Below are positions 26,948 to 33,743 of a stretch of DNA of 38,353 bases, piece by piece; within the stretch, counting starts at the first letter, position 1; every line of letters starts with the position of its first letter. The stretch is taken from the IMG/VR virus record IMGVR_UViG_3300009107_000005, positions 1 through 38,353 of that record. One strand, given 5' to 3'. This stretch comes from a virus. The translations under genes and the position numbers were made by a program. The notes below the pieces were generated by a model. The model did not search any database. It was not told the DNA's origin and worked only from the letters and a program-made list of their open reading frames with translations.

Positions 26948-28048
26948 TTAACCCTCTAAATTTGTAGCAAGATTTCTTGATAAAGCAAAATTTTCTTTGA
27001 ATGTGATATCCATTTTGACATGTTGAGGTGCTCCATTTTTAAAAAACACTTGCTGACCTCCTTCTCCATATGACAATTTTAAATTTAATATTGAAGACTG
27101 TCCTATTTGATGAAGAAACTCATTTTTTGTGCCGTTTGTTTTGTAAAATTTAATAGTGTATACATTTGGGTAATTGAAAAATGCAGACTTCAATAAACTT
27201 GTTTGTGCATCAGATGCAGGTGCTGTTTTAATATATTTTGTACCAGCTAAAGGACCTGCTTTAATCGTTTTCAATTGTTCAATTTGATATTTTTCAGTCT
27301 TTTTTTTATTTTCAACATCTGGTTTATGATAATCAGGTAACATGCCTGCTTTCAATTTTGTTATGATTTTTAAAATGTTTTTCGATTCATCAGAATTTCT
27401 TGGATAAAAATCAAATGAGAATGCATGTTGTCTTCTTTCTTTTACACCTGCAAAAACTAATGTAGAATATGGATTTCCAGTCTTTCTCATAGATAATGAT
27501 GCCACTGATGCAGTCTTATCTTTCGATAATAATAGTCCACCAACCGCATCACCAATGTTAAATGCCATTCGTGTACTCATATCTTGTTCAATATATCTAT
27601 TCACATTTGGTGATAATTCAGAACCAACCGTAGTTGCTATTTTTTTATAAAAATCAAATGATTTTGAAATTTGATTTCTATCAGAATGTACAATGTTAGG
27701 TAATTGTGCCTGTAATCGATTTAACACATCTGATGATTCTGAATTTAGTAATGCACCAAAAAATCCAAAGTCTACTTTTTCATGACTTGCATTATATTGT
27801 GTTTTTAAAGAACCTTTTGGTAAATACAAAGCAAACGCATTACGTGACTCATATGGTGCAGTAGTTGATATTTGTTCTGAAAAACGAGTTAAGGCATCTC
27901 TGTTTTTTGTATTTGTGTTTTTATATTGGTACTCAGTAATCATCATAAAATGTCCAACTTCATCACTAGCAACATTTTCAGGAAATTTTTCAATTGCAGT
28001 AACTCCTAGACTTCGTTTTATATTATTTAATTTTTCCTGCGGTGACAT
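26948..28048 (-). CDS. 48: Tail tube cap/baseplate protein gp48-like
   Basis: 366 residues (T4 gp48: 364), directly upstream of gp53 as in marine T4-like phages. The second half has the tube-like fold signature HAFSFDFYPRNSDESKNILK, a strand VYTIKFYKTN, then ILNLKLSYGEGG and HVKMDITFKE, which pair up with segments in the preceding gene, so the two are paralogues. gp48 sits on the hub and nucleates the tail tube. A good ribosome binding site (AGGAG) precedes the ATG, which overlaps the upstream stop as TAATG. The family call rests on length, position and tube-type strand pattern; which paralogue is gp48 sensu stricto is not certain. Confidence 0.65.
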   Translation of the reverse strand: MSPQEKLNNIKRSLGVTAIEKFPENVASDEVGHFMMITEYQYKNTNTKNRDALTRFSEQISTTAPYESRNAFALYLPKGSLKTQYNASHEKVDFGFFGALLNSESSDVLNRLQAQLPNIVHSDRNQISKSFDFYKKIATTVGSELSPNVNRYIEQDMSTRMAFNIGDAVGGLLLSKDKTASVASLSMRKTGNPYSTLVFAGVKERRQHAFSFDFYPRNSDESKNILKIITKLKAGMLPDYHKPDVENKKKTEKYQIEQLKTIKAGPLAGTKYIKTAPASDAQTSLLKSAFFNYPNVYTIKFYKTNGTKNEFLHQIGQSSILNLKLSYGEGGQQVFFKNGAPQHVKMDITFKENFALSRNLATNLEG

Positions 28049-29004
28049 TAAAATTTCTCCTGTAAAATTTGATACCTATCATTTTCTTTTCTTACATTAT
28101 CTCTGGTATAAATTTTAGATTCTGTAAATGTCATGTTTATAACTGTACTGACTGGTGATGCATCTTTGTGAAATGCGGGTGCTCCTTCAGTTTCATAATC
28201 AACTGAGAAACTGGTCATGGCGGCATCATTAATGCTTGGTAAATAGCGAGAACCATAGAGTTGTCCATCTTTTACTCCAAAATCACTTCTTTCGGAATCA
28301 CTTCTTGATGTAAAGAAATCTACATAAAACCTTCTTGGTAATGTTTGCAATCCTGTTTGTTGTTTGTACAAAAATTCTCCATCTTCATCATATTGATCTA
28401 TTACCTCGTCTTCGGGCAACATAGAATTTCTAAAAAATTTAATAATTTGTGTAAGATTTTGCGTGTCTGTTGAATTTCTTGGATGACACCTAAAAGTAAA
28501 ATTAAAAGTTTTGAATCCTATACTCTTAAATACACCTGTAATGTATGGATTTACTGCATTATTTGTAGCAGATGTGACAATCTGTCCAGCGACAGAGGCT
28601 TGTCCATCTCCTGTACTGATTCCAGGTATAAATTCTACTGCTTTTTTTGCAACAACTTGTCCAAGTAGTCCTGTATTAAATGATCCGAGACCACTCATAA
28701 TTGATTTTTTTATATTTTCTAAACTGACTTCCGTTGCAATACTTCCCCCAACTCCTACCGCAGTAGCACCTAAAGGTCCTAAATTGGCATCTGTATATTC
28801 CACTTTATAATCATCAACAATATCTAAAGGCATAGGTAATGCAATTGTACCCACCAACGTTTGTTTTCCTCCTTTTTTTATATCTTTGACCAATATATAA
28901 GTGAAGTGCTTTTCTTCGTCAGAACCACCTAATGTTGAGGGAAATGCAAAATCATTTTTTCCCTGACTTTTTAATGCTTGAATTTTTTCTACTGGGTTAG
29001 ACAT
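28048..29004 (-). CDS. Second tail tube cap-like baseplate protein (gp48/gp54 paralogue)
   Basis: 318 residues from the ATG at 29004, chosen because AGGAG lies 7 bases upstream; an in-frame ATG at 29022 lacks one. Residues about 60-160 include a glycine/alanine-rich stretch (GPLGATAVGVGGSIATE, FIPGISTGDGQASVAGQ), followed by the tube-type region FKTFNFTFRCHPRNSTDTQN, IIKFFRNSMLPED, PRRFYVDFF and MTSFSVDYE..STVINMTFTE. The FxFxFxPRNS and II..(x)MLP pattern is shared with the next gene, so an ancient duplication is likely. The length is close to T4 gp54 (320), but the motif pattern is closer to gp48. It is the first gene of the 29-kb baseplate operon. Confidence 0.6.
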   Translation of the reverse strand: MSNPVEKIQALKSQGKNDFAFPSTLGGSDEEKHFTYILVKDIKKGGKQTLVGTIALPMPLDIVDDYKVEYTDANLGPLGATAVGVGGSIATEVSLENIKKSIMSGLGSFNTGLLGQVVAKKAVEFIPGISTGDGQASVAGQIVTSATNNAVNPYITGVFKSIGFKTFNFTFRCHPRNSTDTQNLTQIIKFFRNSMLPEDEVIDQYDEDGEFLYKQQTGLQTLPRRFYVDFFTSRSDSERSDFGVKDGQLYGSRYLPSINDAAMTSFSVDYETEGAPAFHKDASPVSTVINMTFTESKIYTRDNVRKENDRYQILQEKF

Positions 29005-29032
29005 TATTCTCCTGATATACATAATATTTAGT
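29005..29032. promoter_or_regulatory. 28-base divergent intergenic region between the baseplate operon and gp4
   Basis: The two start codons (29004 minus, 29033 plus) are only 28 bases apart. On the minus strand this space holds ACTAAATA (29028-29035 region), matching 6 of 8 positions of the T4-type late box TATAAATA including the TAAATA core, then 14 bases with AGGAG before the ATG. On the plus strand there is neither a Shine-Dalgarno nor a clear late box before gp4, so its promoter probably lies inside the minus-strand gene or the message is leaderless. Assignment of the minus-strand promoter is inference. Confidence 0.35.
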
Positions 29033-29473
29033 ATGTCTTACAAAGGTCGGTACAAAGTTAAAAATCTTAATAAATATAAAGGTGATCCTACAAGTGTAAC
29101 ATATCGTTCATTATGGGAACGTAAGTTTATGTTATACTGTGATGACAATCCAAGCATTCTAAAATGGTCTAGTGAAGAAATTGTTATACCATATCGTTCA
29201 CCTATAGATAAAAAAGTACATAGGTATTTTCCAGACTTTTGGATTCAAGTATTAAATAACAAGGGTATTAAAGAAGGTATTCTAATAGAAGTTAAACCTA
29301 AAGCACAAACGACCGCCCCTAAAAAGAAGTCACGCATCACAAAAAAATATTTACGAGAAGTTTACACATACGGTGTGAATGAAGCAAAGTGGAAAGCCGC
29401 AACTGAATATTGTAAAGATAGAGGTTGGAAGTTTCAGATTTTGACTGAGGACCACATCTTTGGTAATAAATAA
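29033..29473 (+). CDS. 4: Head completion protein gp4 (TnsA-like nuclease fold)
   Basis: 146 residues (T4 gp4: 150). The sequence has the head-completion family opening (YKGRYKVKNLNKYKGDPTSV, then TYRSLWERKFMLYCD) and a PD-(D/E)xK-like set: E in LWERKF (residue 29), D in RYFPDFWIQ (about 61), and E-x-K in ILIEVKPK (about 79-81). The C-terminal NEAKWKAATEYCKDRGWKFQILTE is the typical last helix-strand of TnsA N-terminal-like folds. gp4 acts with gp2 to finish DNA-filled heads before tail joining. No ribosome binding site is visible at the ATG. First of the plus-strand genes. Confidence 0.88.
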   Translation: MSYKGRYKVKNLNKYKGDPTSVTYRSLWERKFMLYCDDNPSILKWSSEEIVIPYRSPIDKKVHRYFPDFWIQVLNNKGIKEGILIEVKPKAQTTAPKKKSRITKKYLREVYTYGVNEAKWKAATEYCKDRGWKFQILTEDHIFGNK

Positions 29474-29480
29474 TAATATG
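29466..29480 (+). promoter_or_regulatory. Late-promoter-like 15-mer at the gp2-like start
   Basis: Third identical copy, on the plus strand, ending in the ATG at 29478 and overlapping the gp4 stop. Box AATAAATA with 5 bases to the ATG, again no Shine-Dalgarno. Confidence 0.55.
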
Positions 29481-30062
29481 GCTGAAAGAGAAAAATCGTT
29501 TCTTGAAAAACTCAAGGATGCGTTAACTAAAAGTCAAGGCAGAGTAAAAACAAGGAATGCAAGAGATTGGTTTCAAAGAAAAGCCAGGGCATTAAAATCA
29601 GAATTAAGAAGTAAGTTCACACAAGTTGATACTGCTGATGAATTCTATCAAAAATCTAAAAAGACAAGTAAACGTAATATTGGACCTGGTTCAATGTTTG
29701 CATATTTTTATGATCCAAAATATAAAAAAGAATTAAAATACTATGATAGATTCCCTCTTGTTCTTGTATTTGATTTTAAGCCAAATGGTTTCATTGGTTG
29801 TAATATGCACTATCTACCACCTCTCTTGAGAGCAAAATTGATGGACGAAATCGACAAAGCAAAAGGTATAAATTGGAAAGCATTGTCAAGAATAAAAGAA
29901 GTGAAACCAACAGTCAAAAGATATTTGTACAAACATATAAGTTCTAAGGTCGTTGAGATTGCAGATGATGAAAGAGAAATAGCATTGTTTCTACCAACAG
30001 AACGTTTTAAGAAAGAAAGCAAACTCGTAGTTTGGGGAGATAGTAGGAGCATGATCAAATGA
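29478..30062 (+). CDS. Virion/head protein, candidate gp2-like DNA end protector
   Basis: 194 residues from the ATG at 29478; a more upstream in-frame ATG lies inside the gp4 coding end and would disturb the conserved 15-mer that precedes this start. The product is very basic (KSQGRVKTRNARDWFQRKAR, KSKKTSKRNIGPGSM) followed by FAYFYDPKYKKELKYYDRFP and LVLVFDFKPNGFIGCNMHYL, PPLLRAKLMD. T4 places gene 2 next to gene 4 and the basic nature suits DNA binding, so gp2 is a reasonable guess, but T4 gp2 is longer (about 270) and I cannot align them. The end overlaps the next gene by ATGA. Alternatively a neck or connector accessory protein. Confidence 0.5.
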   Translation: MAEREKSFLEKLKDALTKSQGRVKTRNARDWFQRKARALKSELRSKFTQVDTADEFYQKSKKTSKRNIGPGSMFAYFYDPKYKKELKYYDRFPLVLVFDFKPNGFIGCNMHYLPPLLRAKLMDEIDKAKGINWKALSRIKEVKPTVKRYLYKHISSKVVEIADDEREIALFLPTERFKKESKLVVWGDSRSMIK

Positions 30063-30628
30063 CAGATATAGGAAAATTAACAAACCTTACAAATTTTAAT
30101 CCTGTACCAGTAAATAGGTACATAGCAAAAGTATACTGTCCTATCGTTTCAAGTATTAATACGCAAACTCTGGCTATGACGGTAGAAAGTGCAGAACTTC
30201 CAGGCAAAACAATCACTACGAGTGAATCAAGATTATATGGACCTGTAAGAAAAATACCTTATAATCTAGGTTTTATAGATACGACATTTACGTTTATGTG
30301 TTCAGATGCTTATATAGTAGAAAAAAGATTTTTTGATAAATGGGCAGATTATATTATTAATCCTGATACTTTTGATGTAGAGTATCATGATAGTTTAGTA
30401 GGAAATATCAATCTACAATTAATGGATAATCATAATGAAGTAATGTACGAGGTAGACTACATAGACGTTTTTCCTATCAACGTAAGTGCAATGAACTTAG
30501 GATTTGGTCAGATGAATGACTATGCAAAATTTTCTGTTACATTTTCTTATAGAAAATGGAAGGCAAAAGATATTGAATTTAATACCCCTTCTCAGCAATC
30601 ATTAAATCCTGCTGATAGATTAGGGTAA
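30059..30628 (+). CDS. Tail tube-fold protein (gp19 or gp54-like)
   Basis: 189 residues. The layout follows phage tube proteins: an N-terminal strand block (VNRYIAKVYCPIVSSINTQT), the ESAELPGKTITTSE turn (as in VxxxxLPG of tube monomers), DTTFTFMCSDAYIVEKRFFDKW with WADYIINP, then VEYHDSLVGNINLQL, YIDVFPINVSAMNLGFGQ and FSVTFSYRKWKA. The FPxxVxxxxLxxxxxxxxxxFxVTFxYxxW ending is shared by T4 gp19 and gp54. Because gp19 normally sits beside the sheath gene, which is not in this window, this copy may be the tube initiator gp54 or a second tube protein. It directly precedes the gp26 chaperone and tape measure, the standard tube-chaperone-tape order. Ribosome binding site GGAG, start overlaps ATGA. 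Confidence 0.72.
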   Translation: MTDIGKLTNLTNFNPVPVNRYIAKVYCPIVSSINTQTLAMTVESAELPGKTITTSESRLYGPVRKIPYNLGFIDTTFTFMCSDAYIVEKRFFDKWADYIINPDTFDVEYHDSLVGNINLQLMDNHNEVMYEVDYIDVFPINVSAMNLGFGQMNDYAKFSVTFSYRKWKAKDIEFNTPSQQSLNPADRLG

Positions 30629-30638
30629 TTAATAATTT

Positions 30639-30650
30639 GTGACACAGGCT
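30639..30650 (+). repeat. Leader arm of a 12-nt inverted repeat flanking gp26
   Basis: GTGACACAGGCT, 5 bases before the AAGGAG of gp26. It is the exact reverse complement of 31399-31410, which begins at the last base of the gp26 stop codon. The arm can extend by a G-U and two A-U pairs on its outer side (30636-30638 with 31411-31413). It is noticeably more GC-rich than its surroundings. Confidence 0.8.
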
Positions 30651-30654
30651 AACA

Positions 30655-30660
30655 AGGAGA
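30655..30660 (+). promoter_or_regulatory. Shine-Dalgarno of gp26
   Basis: AGGAGA (with the preceding A, AAGGAGA) ends 4 bases before the ATG at 30665. It lies just 3' of the long-range complementary arm, so pairing of that arm could affect ribosome loading. Confidence 0.8.
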
Positions 30661-30664
30661 TATT

Positions 30665-31399
30665 ATGGCTTTACCGGTGCTTAATGCACCAACTTATGAA
30701 TTGACTCTTACATCAACCGAAGAAACGATACGTTATCGTCCTTTTTTGGTGAAAGAAGAGAAAATTTTGTTGATGGCATTAGAAAGTGGTGATGATAAAG
30801 AAATGATGAGATCTATGAAACAAATCATTTCAAATTGTGTGGAGAAAGAGATAAACATTGAAAAGTTGCCTCTATTCGATATACAGTATTTGTTTTTAAA
30901 TATAAGAAGTCAATCAGTAGGTGAGACTTCTCAATTAAGATTTAAACATCCTGATGATACAAATTCAAAAGGTAAAACTTGCACACATATCCAAGATGTT
31001 GTAATTAATCTTAAAGAAATAAAACCAGAAGCAGTTGAAGGACATACAAAAAAAATTAATTTAACAAATGATGTTGGTGTGACTATGACCTATCCTGGTT
31101 TTGACATGTATGACAAAATTATTGCACTTCAAGACGAAACTGCTTTAGATATAATATTTGATATTGTATCGAGTAGTATAGAGATGATTTACAAAGGTGA
31201 AGAAGTTTTTTATGCTGAAGATCATACAAAAGAAGAGGTGATAGAATTTTTAAATAGTTTGAGTTCTATTCAATTTAATAAAATAAGAAATTTTTTTCAA
31301 ACTATGCCTTATCTTAGGCACGAATTCGATTATAGTTGTGATAAATGCGGTTGCACAGAACATGTAACATTAGCGGGAATTGAAGATTTTTTCGCATAA
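30665..31399 (+). CDS. 26: Baseplate hub/tail assembly chaperone gp26 family
   Basis: 244 residues (T4 gp26: 208). It carries the family opening LPVLNAPTYELTLTSTEETI followed by RYRPFLVKEEKILLMALES, typical of T4-type baseplate chaperones, then IEKLPLFDIQYLFLNIRSQSVG and the GVTMTYPGF strand. The C-terminus has a small Cys cluster (CDKCGCTEH) that may bind zinc. It is flanked by a tube-fold protein and the tape measure, the position of the lambda gpG-type tail chaperone. Its last codons (GAT TTT TTC GCA TAA) contain a slippery heptamer; a -1 shift would extend it by 63 residues into the next ORF to give about 306 residues. Strong Shine-Dalgarno. Confidence 0.88.
   Translation: MALPVLNAPTYELTLTSTEETIRYRPFLVKEEKILLMALESGDDKEMMRSMKQIISNCVEKEINIEKLPLFDIQYLFLNIRSQSVGETSQLRFKHPDDTNSKGKTCTHIQDVVINLKEIKPEAVEGHTKKINLTNDVGVTMTYPGFDMYDKIIALQDETALDIIFDIVSSSIEMIYKGEEVFYAEDHTKEEVIEFLNSLSSIQFNKIRNFFQTMPYLRHEFDYSCDKCGCTEHVTLAGIEDFFA
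31387..31393 (+). other. Candidate -1 ribosomal frameshift site TTTTTTC
   Basis: Read in the gp26 frame as T TTT TTC, the classic X XXY YYZ arrangement, two codons before the stop. After a -1 slip the codons CGC ATA AGC CTG TGT CAC GAA AAT CTT CAA AAT CAC TAT lead without a stop into the ATG at 31432. The 5-base spacer GCATA separates the heptamer from the long-range complementary arm. Confidence 0.75.
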
Positions 31400-31410
31400 G
31401 CCTGTGTCAC
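31399..31410 (+). repeat. Downstream arm of the 12-nt inverted repeat flanking gp26
   Basis: AGCCTGTGTCAC, exact reverse complement of 30639-30650. It overlaps the last base of the gp26 UAA codon and forms most of the loop of the local 11-bp hairpin at 31380-31422. Confidence 0.8.
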
Positions 31411-31431
31411 GAAAATCTTCAAAATCACTAT

Positions 31432-31584
31432 ATGACAAATTTTAACTTGATGCAACACCACAAATATAGTTTGACTGAATTAGACAATATGATACCATTT
31501 GAAAGAGAAATTTATGTACAATTATTGATACAACATATTAAAGAAGAAAACGAAAGGTTGAGAGACCAACAAAACCAGAGATAA
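31432..31584 (+). CDS. 50-codon tail chaperone extension (T-like), probably expressed as -1 frameshift fusion to gp26
   Basis: A short frame between gp26 and the tape measure. Its product reads KYSLTELDNMIPFEREIYVQ then LLIQHIKEENERLRDQQ, the same kind of short 'aromatic, LxEL, (P)FxRxIYxxLL' peptide seen in the T part of tail chaperones. The ATG at 31432 has no Shine-Dalgarno (AAAATCACTAT precedes it), while the frame is open upstream to the slippery site inside gp26 in the -1 register. I therefore regard the fused product (gp26 residues 1-243 plus 63 more) as the likely form. It ends 1 base before the tape measure ATG. Independent translation by reinitiation after gp26 remains possible. Confidence 0.75.
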   Translation: MTNFNLMQHHKYSLTELDNMIPFEREIYVQLLIQHIKEENERLRDQQNQR

Positions 31585-31585
31585 A

Positions 31586-33730
31586 ATGGCTAGAAAAACA
31601 CTCGGTAAAATGGAGTTCGCAGAATTAATTGACAGTTTGAAAGAACAAAATCAAGGTCAATTAGAGGCTCAACAAGAAACGACAAAAAGCATCAGAAATC
31701 TCACTGCATACTTTCTTAAACAAGATAGAGCAGAAGCAAGAAGAAGTCTTGAAGATCTTGAAGATGCAATGGAAACGAGAAAAGATGCTGAACAAGTTGG
31801 AACATCAAAAGGTAAAGGTATTATAGATGCAGAAAGTGCTTTGAGTGATAAAGGTCTTAATCTAGTAGAGGCTCAACAACAAACAACAAAAAGCATACAA
31901 GATCTTCAAGCATATTTTTTTAAACAAGATAGAACAGAAGCAAGAAGAAGACTTGAAGATAAAATGGAAGAAGAAAAGTTGGCAGTACAAGTTAGTAGAG
32001 ATGGTTCAAAAAAAGAAAAAGGATTCAAAGAAGGAAAAGGAAAAGGTTTACTAGGCGCATTTAGCAACTTTCTTACTACTGGTTTATTGGGAACTGCTGG
32101 TGCAGGACTTTTTAAAACTGCAATGAGTGCTATAAGATTTAAGCCTGGTTTTGGTATGAAACTCGGTAAACTTTTTACAGGTGCTTTAATTTTACCTAGT
32201 CTTTGGGAGTCAATTAGTAAAGGTATTGACGAATATGGAAAAAGTGGTGATCTAAGTGACTCCTTAGCAAAGGCAGCCACAACATTTTTCAAAGACGATC
32301 CTGTAACAAGTGCAGGATTAGGAGCATTAGCAGGTTTTACTTTTGCAGGACCTAAAGGTGCCATAGCAGGGGCAATATTAGGTGGAGCAGTAAGTGCATT
32401 AGTTGCAGGTATTGGTAGAGAAGGTACTGAAAATCTTATAAGCAGTATTGGAGACTTCTTTACAGGACCTGCTGGTATGGGGGCACTTGTTGGAATTTAT
32501 GGTGGTAAAGCATTAATGAAACAGAAAATTGTGAAAGGTAAAGGTTTAAGACTGTTTGGTATGAGAGGTATGAGGGTTGGTTTAGCCGCTTTGATTATTG
32601 GACCTGTATTAGGAGCAATCGAAAAAGGTATGAAACCATCCGGAGATGATGTTGGCATATCGAGTAAAATAAGCAAGTTTTTATTTTCAACAGATCAAGG
32701 TGGAATATCAACTGCTGATGCCGCCTTAACTGGATTAGGTTTGGCGGCACTTGGACCGTTTGGTATACCTGGTATGATTGCAGGTGCAGTTTTAGGACTT
32801 GCATATAAGGCAGTTGACGATGGCATGAGAAGTAAAACTGCTGGTGCAGGTATTATGGATGTGACATCTGATGCAGTAGGTTCTTTTTTTAGAAAACTAG
32901 ATTTAGGTATTGCCGCCTTTTTTGGTGATGATAGAGCAGACGAAATTCTTGAGAATATGGCTCTTAAAGAATCGAGAATGGATTTTGGTGAATCATTATT
33001 GAAAATAGGTCAACACGGAGATAAAGGATCAATAGGTGACCTCTTTCAACAATTCAGAAAAGATAACAAATTATCATATGATTCTTCAAGTGATAAAAGT
33101 GTAGATGAACAAACCCATGAAGCATTTCTAAAATTTTTATCTGGTTCACAAGTAGCAAGAGATAAAGGAATATTAAAAACTGATGCCACAGGCAAATCAA
33201 GTTTAGATCTTGGAAGTTTACAAGGTGCCGATCTACAAGAAACACAAGCATTACTAAAAAGTTTTATAGGTGCATTTGCTAAAGAGCAAGGAGTTGAAGT
33301 AGGTGGAACAGAGACAAGAGGATATGGTAAAACTAGATTTATGTCAGGATTTCAACCTTTGATATCTGGTATAGGCAGAACGGTAAGAAATGAAACAGAA
33401 GCCAAAAAAGAATTGGAAGCAAAAGGTGTTGTAGCAAATGCAAGAGGTGCCCAAGTATATCGTAAACCTACACTTGCTCTTGTAGCAGAAAAACCAGGTA
33501 CCGCAGAATATATTATGAGTGATAGAAATCTTGCAAGATTAGCAGATACTATTGCAACTCAAAGAGAAAATCAAACAATGTCTTCTATGATTCCTATTAT
33601 GATGGGACAAGGTGGTGGAGGAACATCTATGCCAGTTATCAATAACTCATACTCATATCAAAACACGGAAAATACCGTGAGAGAAATGCCTACCACCAGT
33701 TCTCTAAACATGATGACGGCACTGGCATAG
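31586..33730 (+). CDS. Tail length tape measure protein (gp29 analogue)
   Basis: 714 residues (T4 gp29: 590). Helical, charged N-terminus (FAELIDSLKEQNQGQLEAQQ) with an internal repeat, then several glycine/alanine-rich hydrophobic stretches: residues about 152-175 (LLGAFSNFLTTGLLGTAGAG), 241-275 (AGLGALAGFTFAGPKGAIAG and on), 330-345 (GLAALIIGPVLGAI) and 380-410 (LGLAALGPFGIPGMIAGAVL). These resemble the membrane-inserting parts of tape measures. The C-terminus has the familiar ending LALVAEKPGTAEYIMSDRNL followed by a helix, as in many tape measures. It follows the chaperone and its frameshift extension, the normal gene order. It ends 13 bases before the convergent gp32 end, with no terminator hairpin that I can see. 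Confidence 0.78.
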   Translation: MARKTLGKMEFAELIDSLKEQNQGQLEAQQETTKSIRNLTAYFLKQDRAEARRSLEDLEDAMETRKDAEQVGTSKGKGIIDAESALSDKGLNLVEAQQQTTKSIQDLQAYFFKQDRTEARRRLEDKMEEEKLAVQVSRDGSKKEKGFKEGKGKGLLGAFSNFLTTGLLGTAGAGLFKTAMSAIRFKPGFGMKLGKLFTGALILPSLWESISKGIDEYGKSGDLSDSLAKAATTFFKDDPVTSAGLGALAGFTFAGPKGAIAGAILGGAVSALVAGIGREGTENLISSIGDFFTGPAGMGALVGIYGGKALMKQKIVKGKGLRLFGMRGMRVGLAALIIGPVLGAIEKGMKPSGDDVGISSKISKFLFSTDQGGISTADAALTGLGLAALGPFGIPGMIAGAVLGLAYKAVDDGMRSKTAGAGIMDVTSDAVGSFFRKLDLGIAAFFGDDRADEILENMALKESRMDFGESLLKIGQHGDKGSIGDLFQQFRKDNKLSYDSSSDKSVDEQTHEAFLKFLSGSQVARDKGILKTDATGKSSLDLGSLQGADLQETQALLKSFIGAFAKEQGVEVGGTETRGYGKTRFMSGFQPLISGIGRTVRNETEAKKELEAKGVVANARGAQVYRKPTLALVAEKPGTAEYIMSDRNLARLADTIATQRENQTMSSMIPIMMGQGGGGTSMPVINNSYSYQNTENTVREMPTTSSLNMMTALA
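31664..31756 (+). repeat. Tape measure N-terminal repeat, copy 1
   Basis: 93 bases encoding EAQQETTKSIRNLTAYFLKQ and the following DRAEARRSLED. By hand count it matches copy 2 at about 79 of 93 bases, starting 204 bases (68 codons) upstream of it. Confidence 0.8.
31868..31960 (+). repeat. Tape measure N-terminal repeat, copy 2
   Basis: 93 bases encoding EAQQQTTKSIQDLQAYFFKQ and the following DRTEARRRLED, in frame with copy 1. The segment between them is less conserved. Confidence 0.8.
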
Positions 33731-33743
33731 ATGTTTTTATAGA

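Larger units (their letters stand above)
31380..31422 (+). other. Local RNA hairpin spanning the slippery site
   Basis: TTGAAGATTTT (31380-31390) is the perfect reverse complement of AAAATCTTCAA (31412-31422): an 11-bp stem with a 21-base loop. The 5' arm contains the start of the slippery heptamer, and the loop contains the arm complementary to the gp26 leader. No U-tract follows, so it does not read as an intrinsic terminator. Confidence 0.6.

Noticed and set aside
29069-29076. AATAAATA inside gp4 as a late promoter
   Set aside because: It is within the conserved gp4 start region and no gene begins shortly downstream; probably codon-driven.
31380-31422. Hairpin read as an intrinsic terminator after gp26
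   Set aside because: The stem is AT-rich, no U-tract follows it, and the tape measure continues in the same transcript.
33731-33743. Bidirectional terminator between the tape measure and gp32
   Set aside because: Only 13 bases lie between the convergent genes and I see no stable hairpin there or in the adjoining codons.
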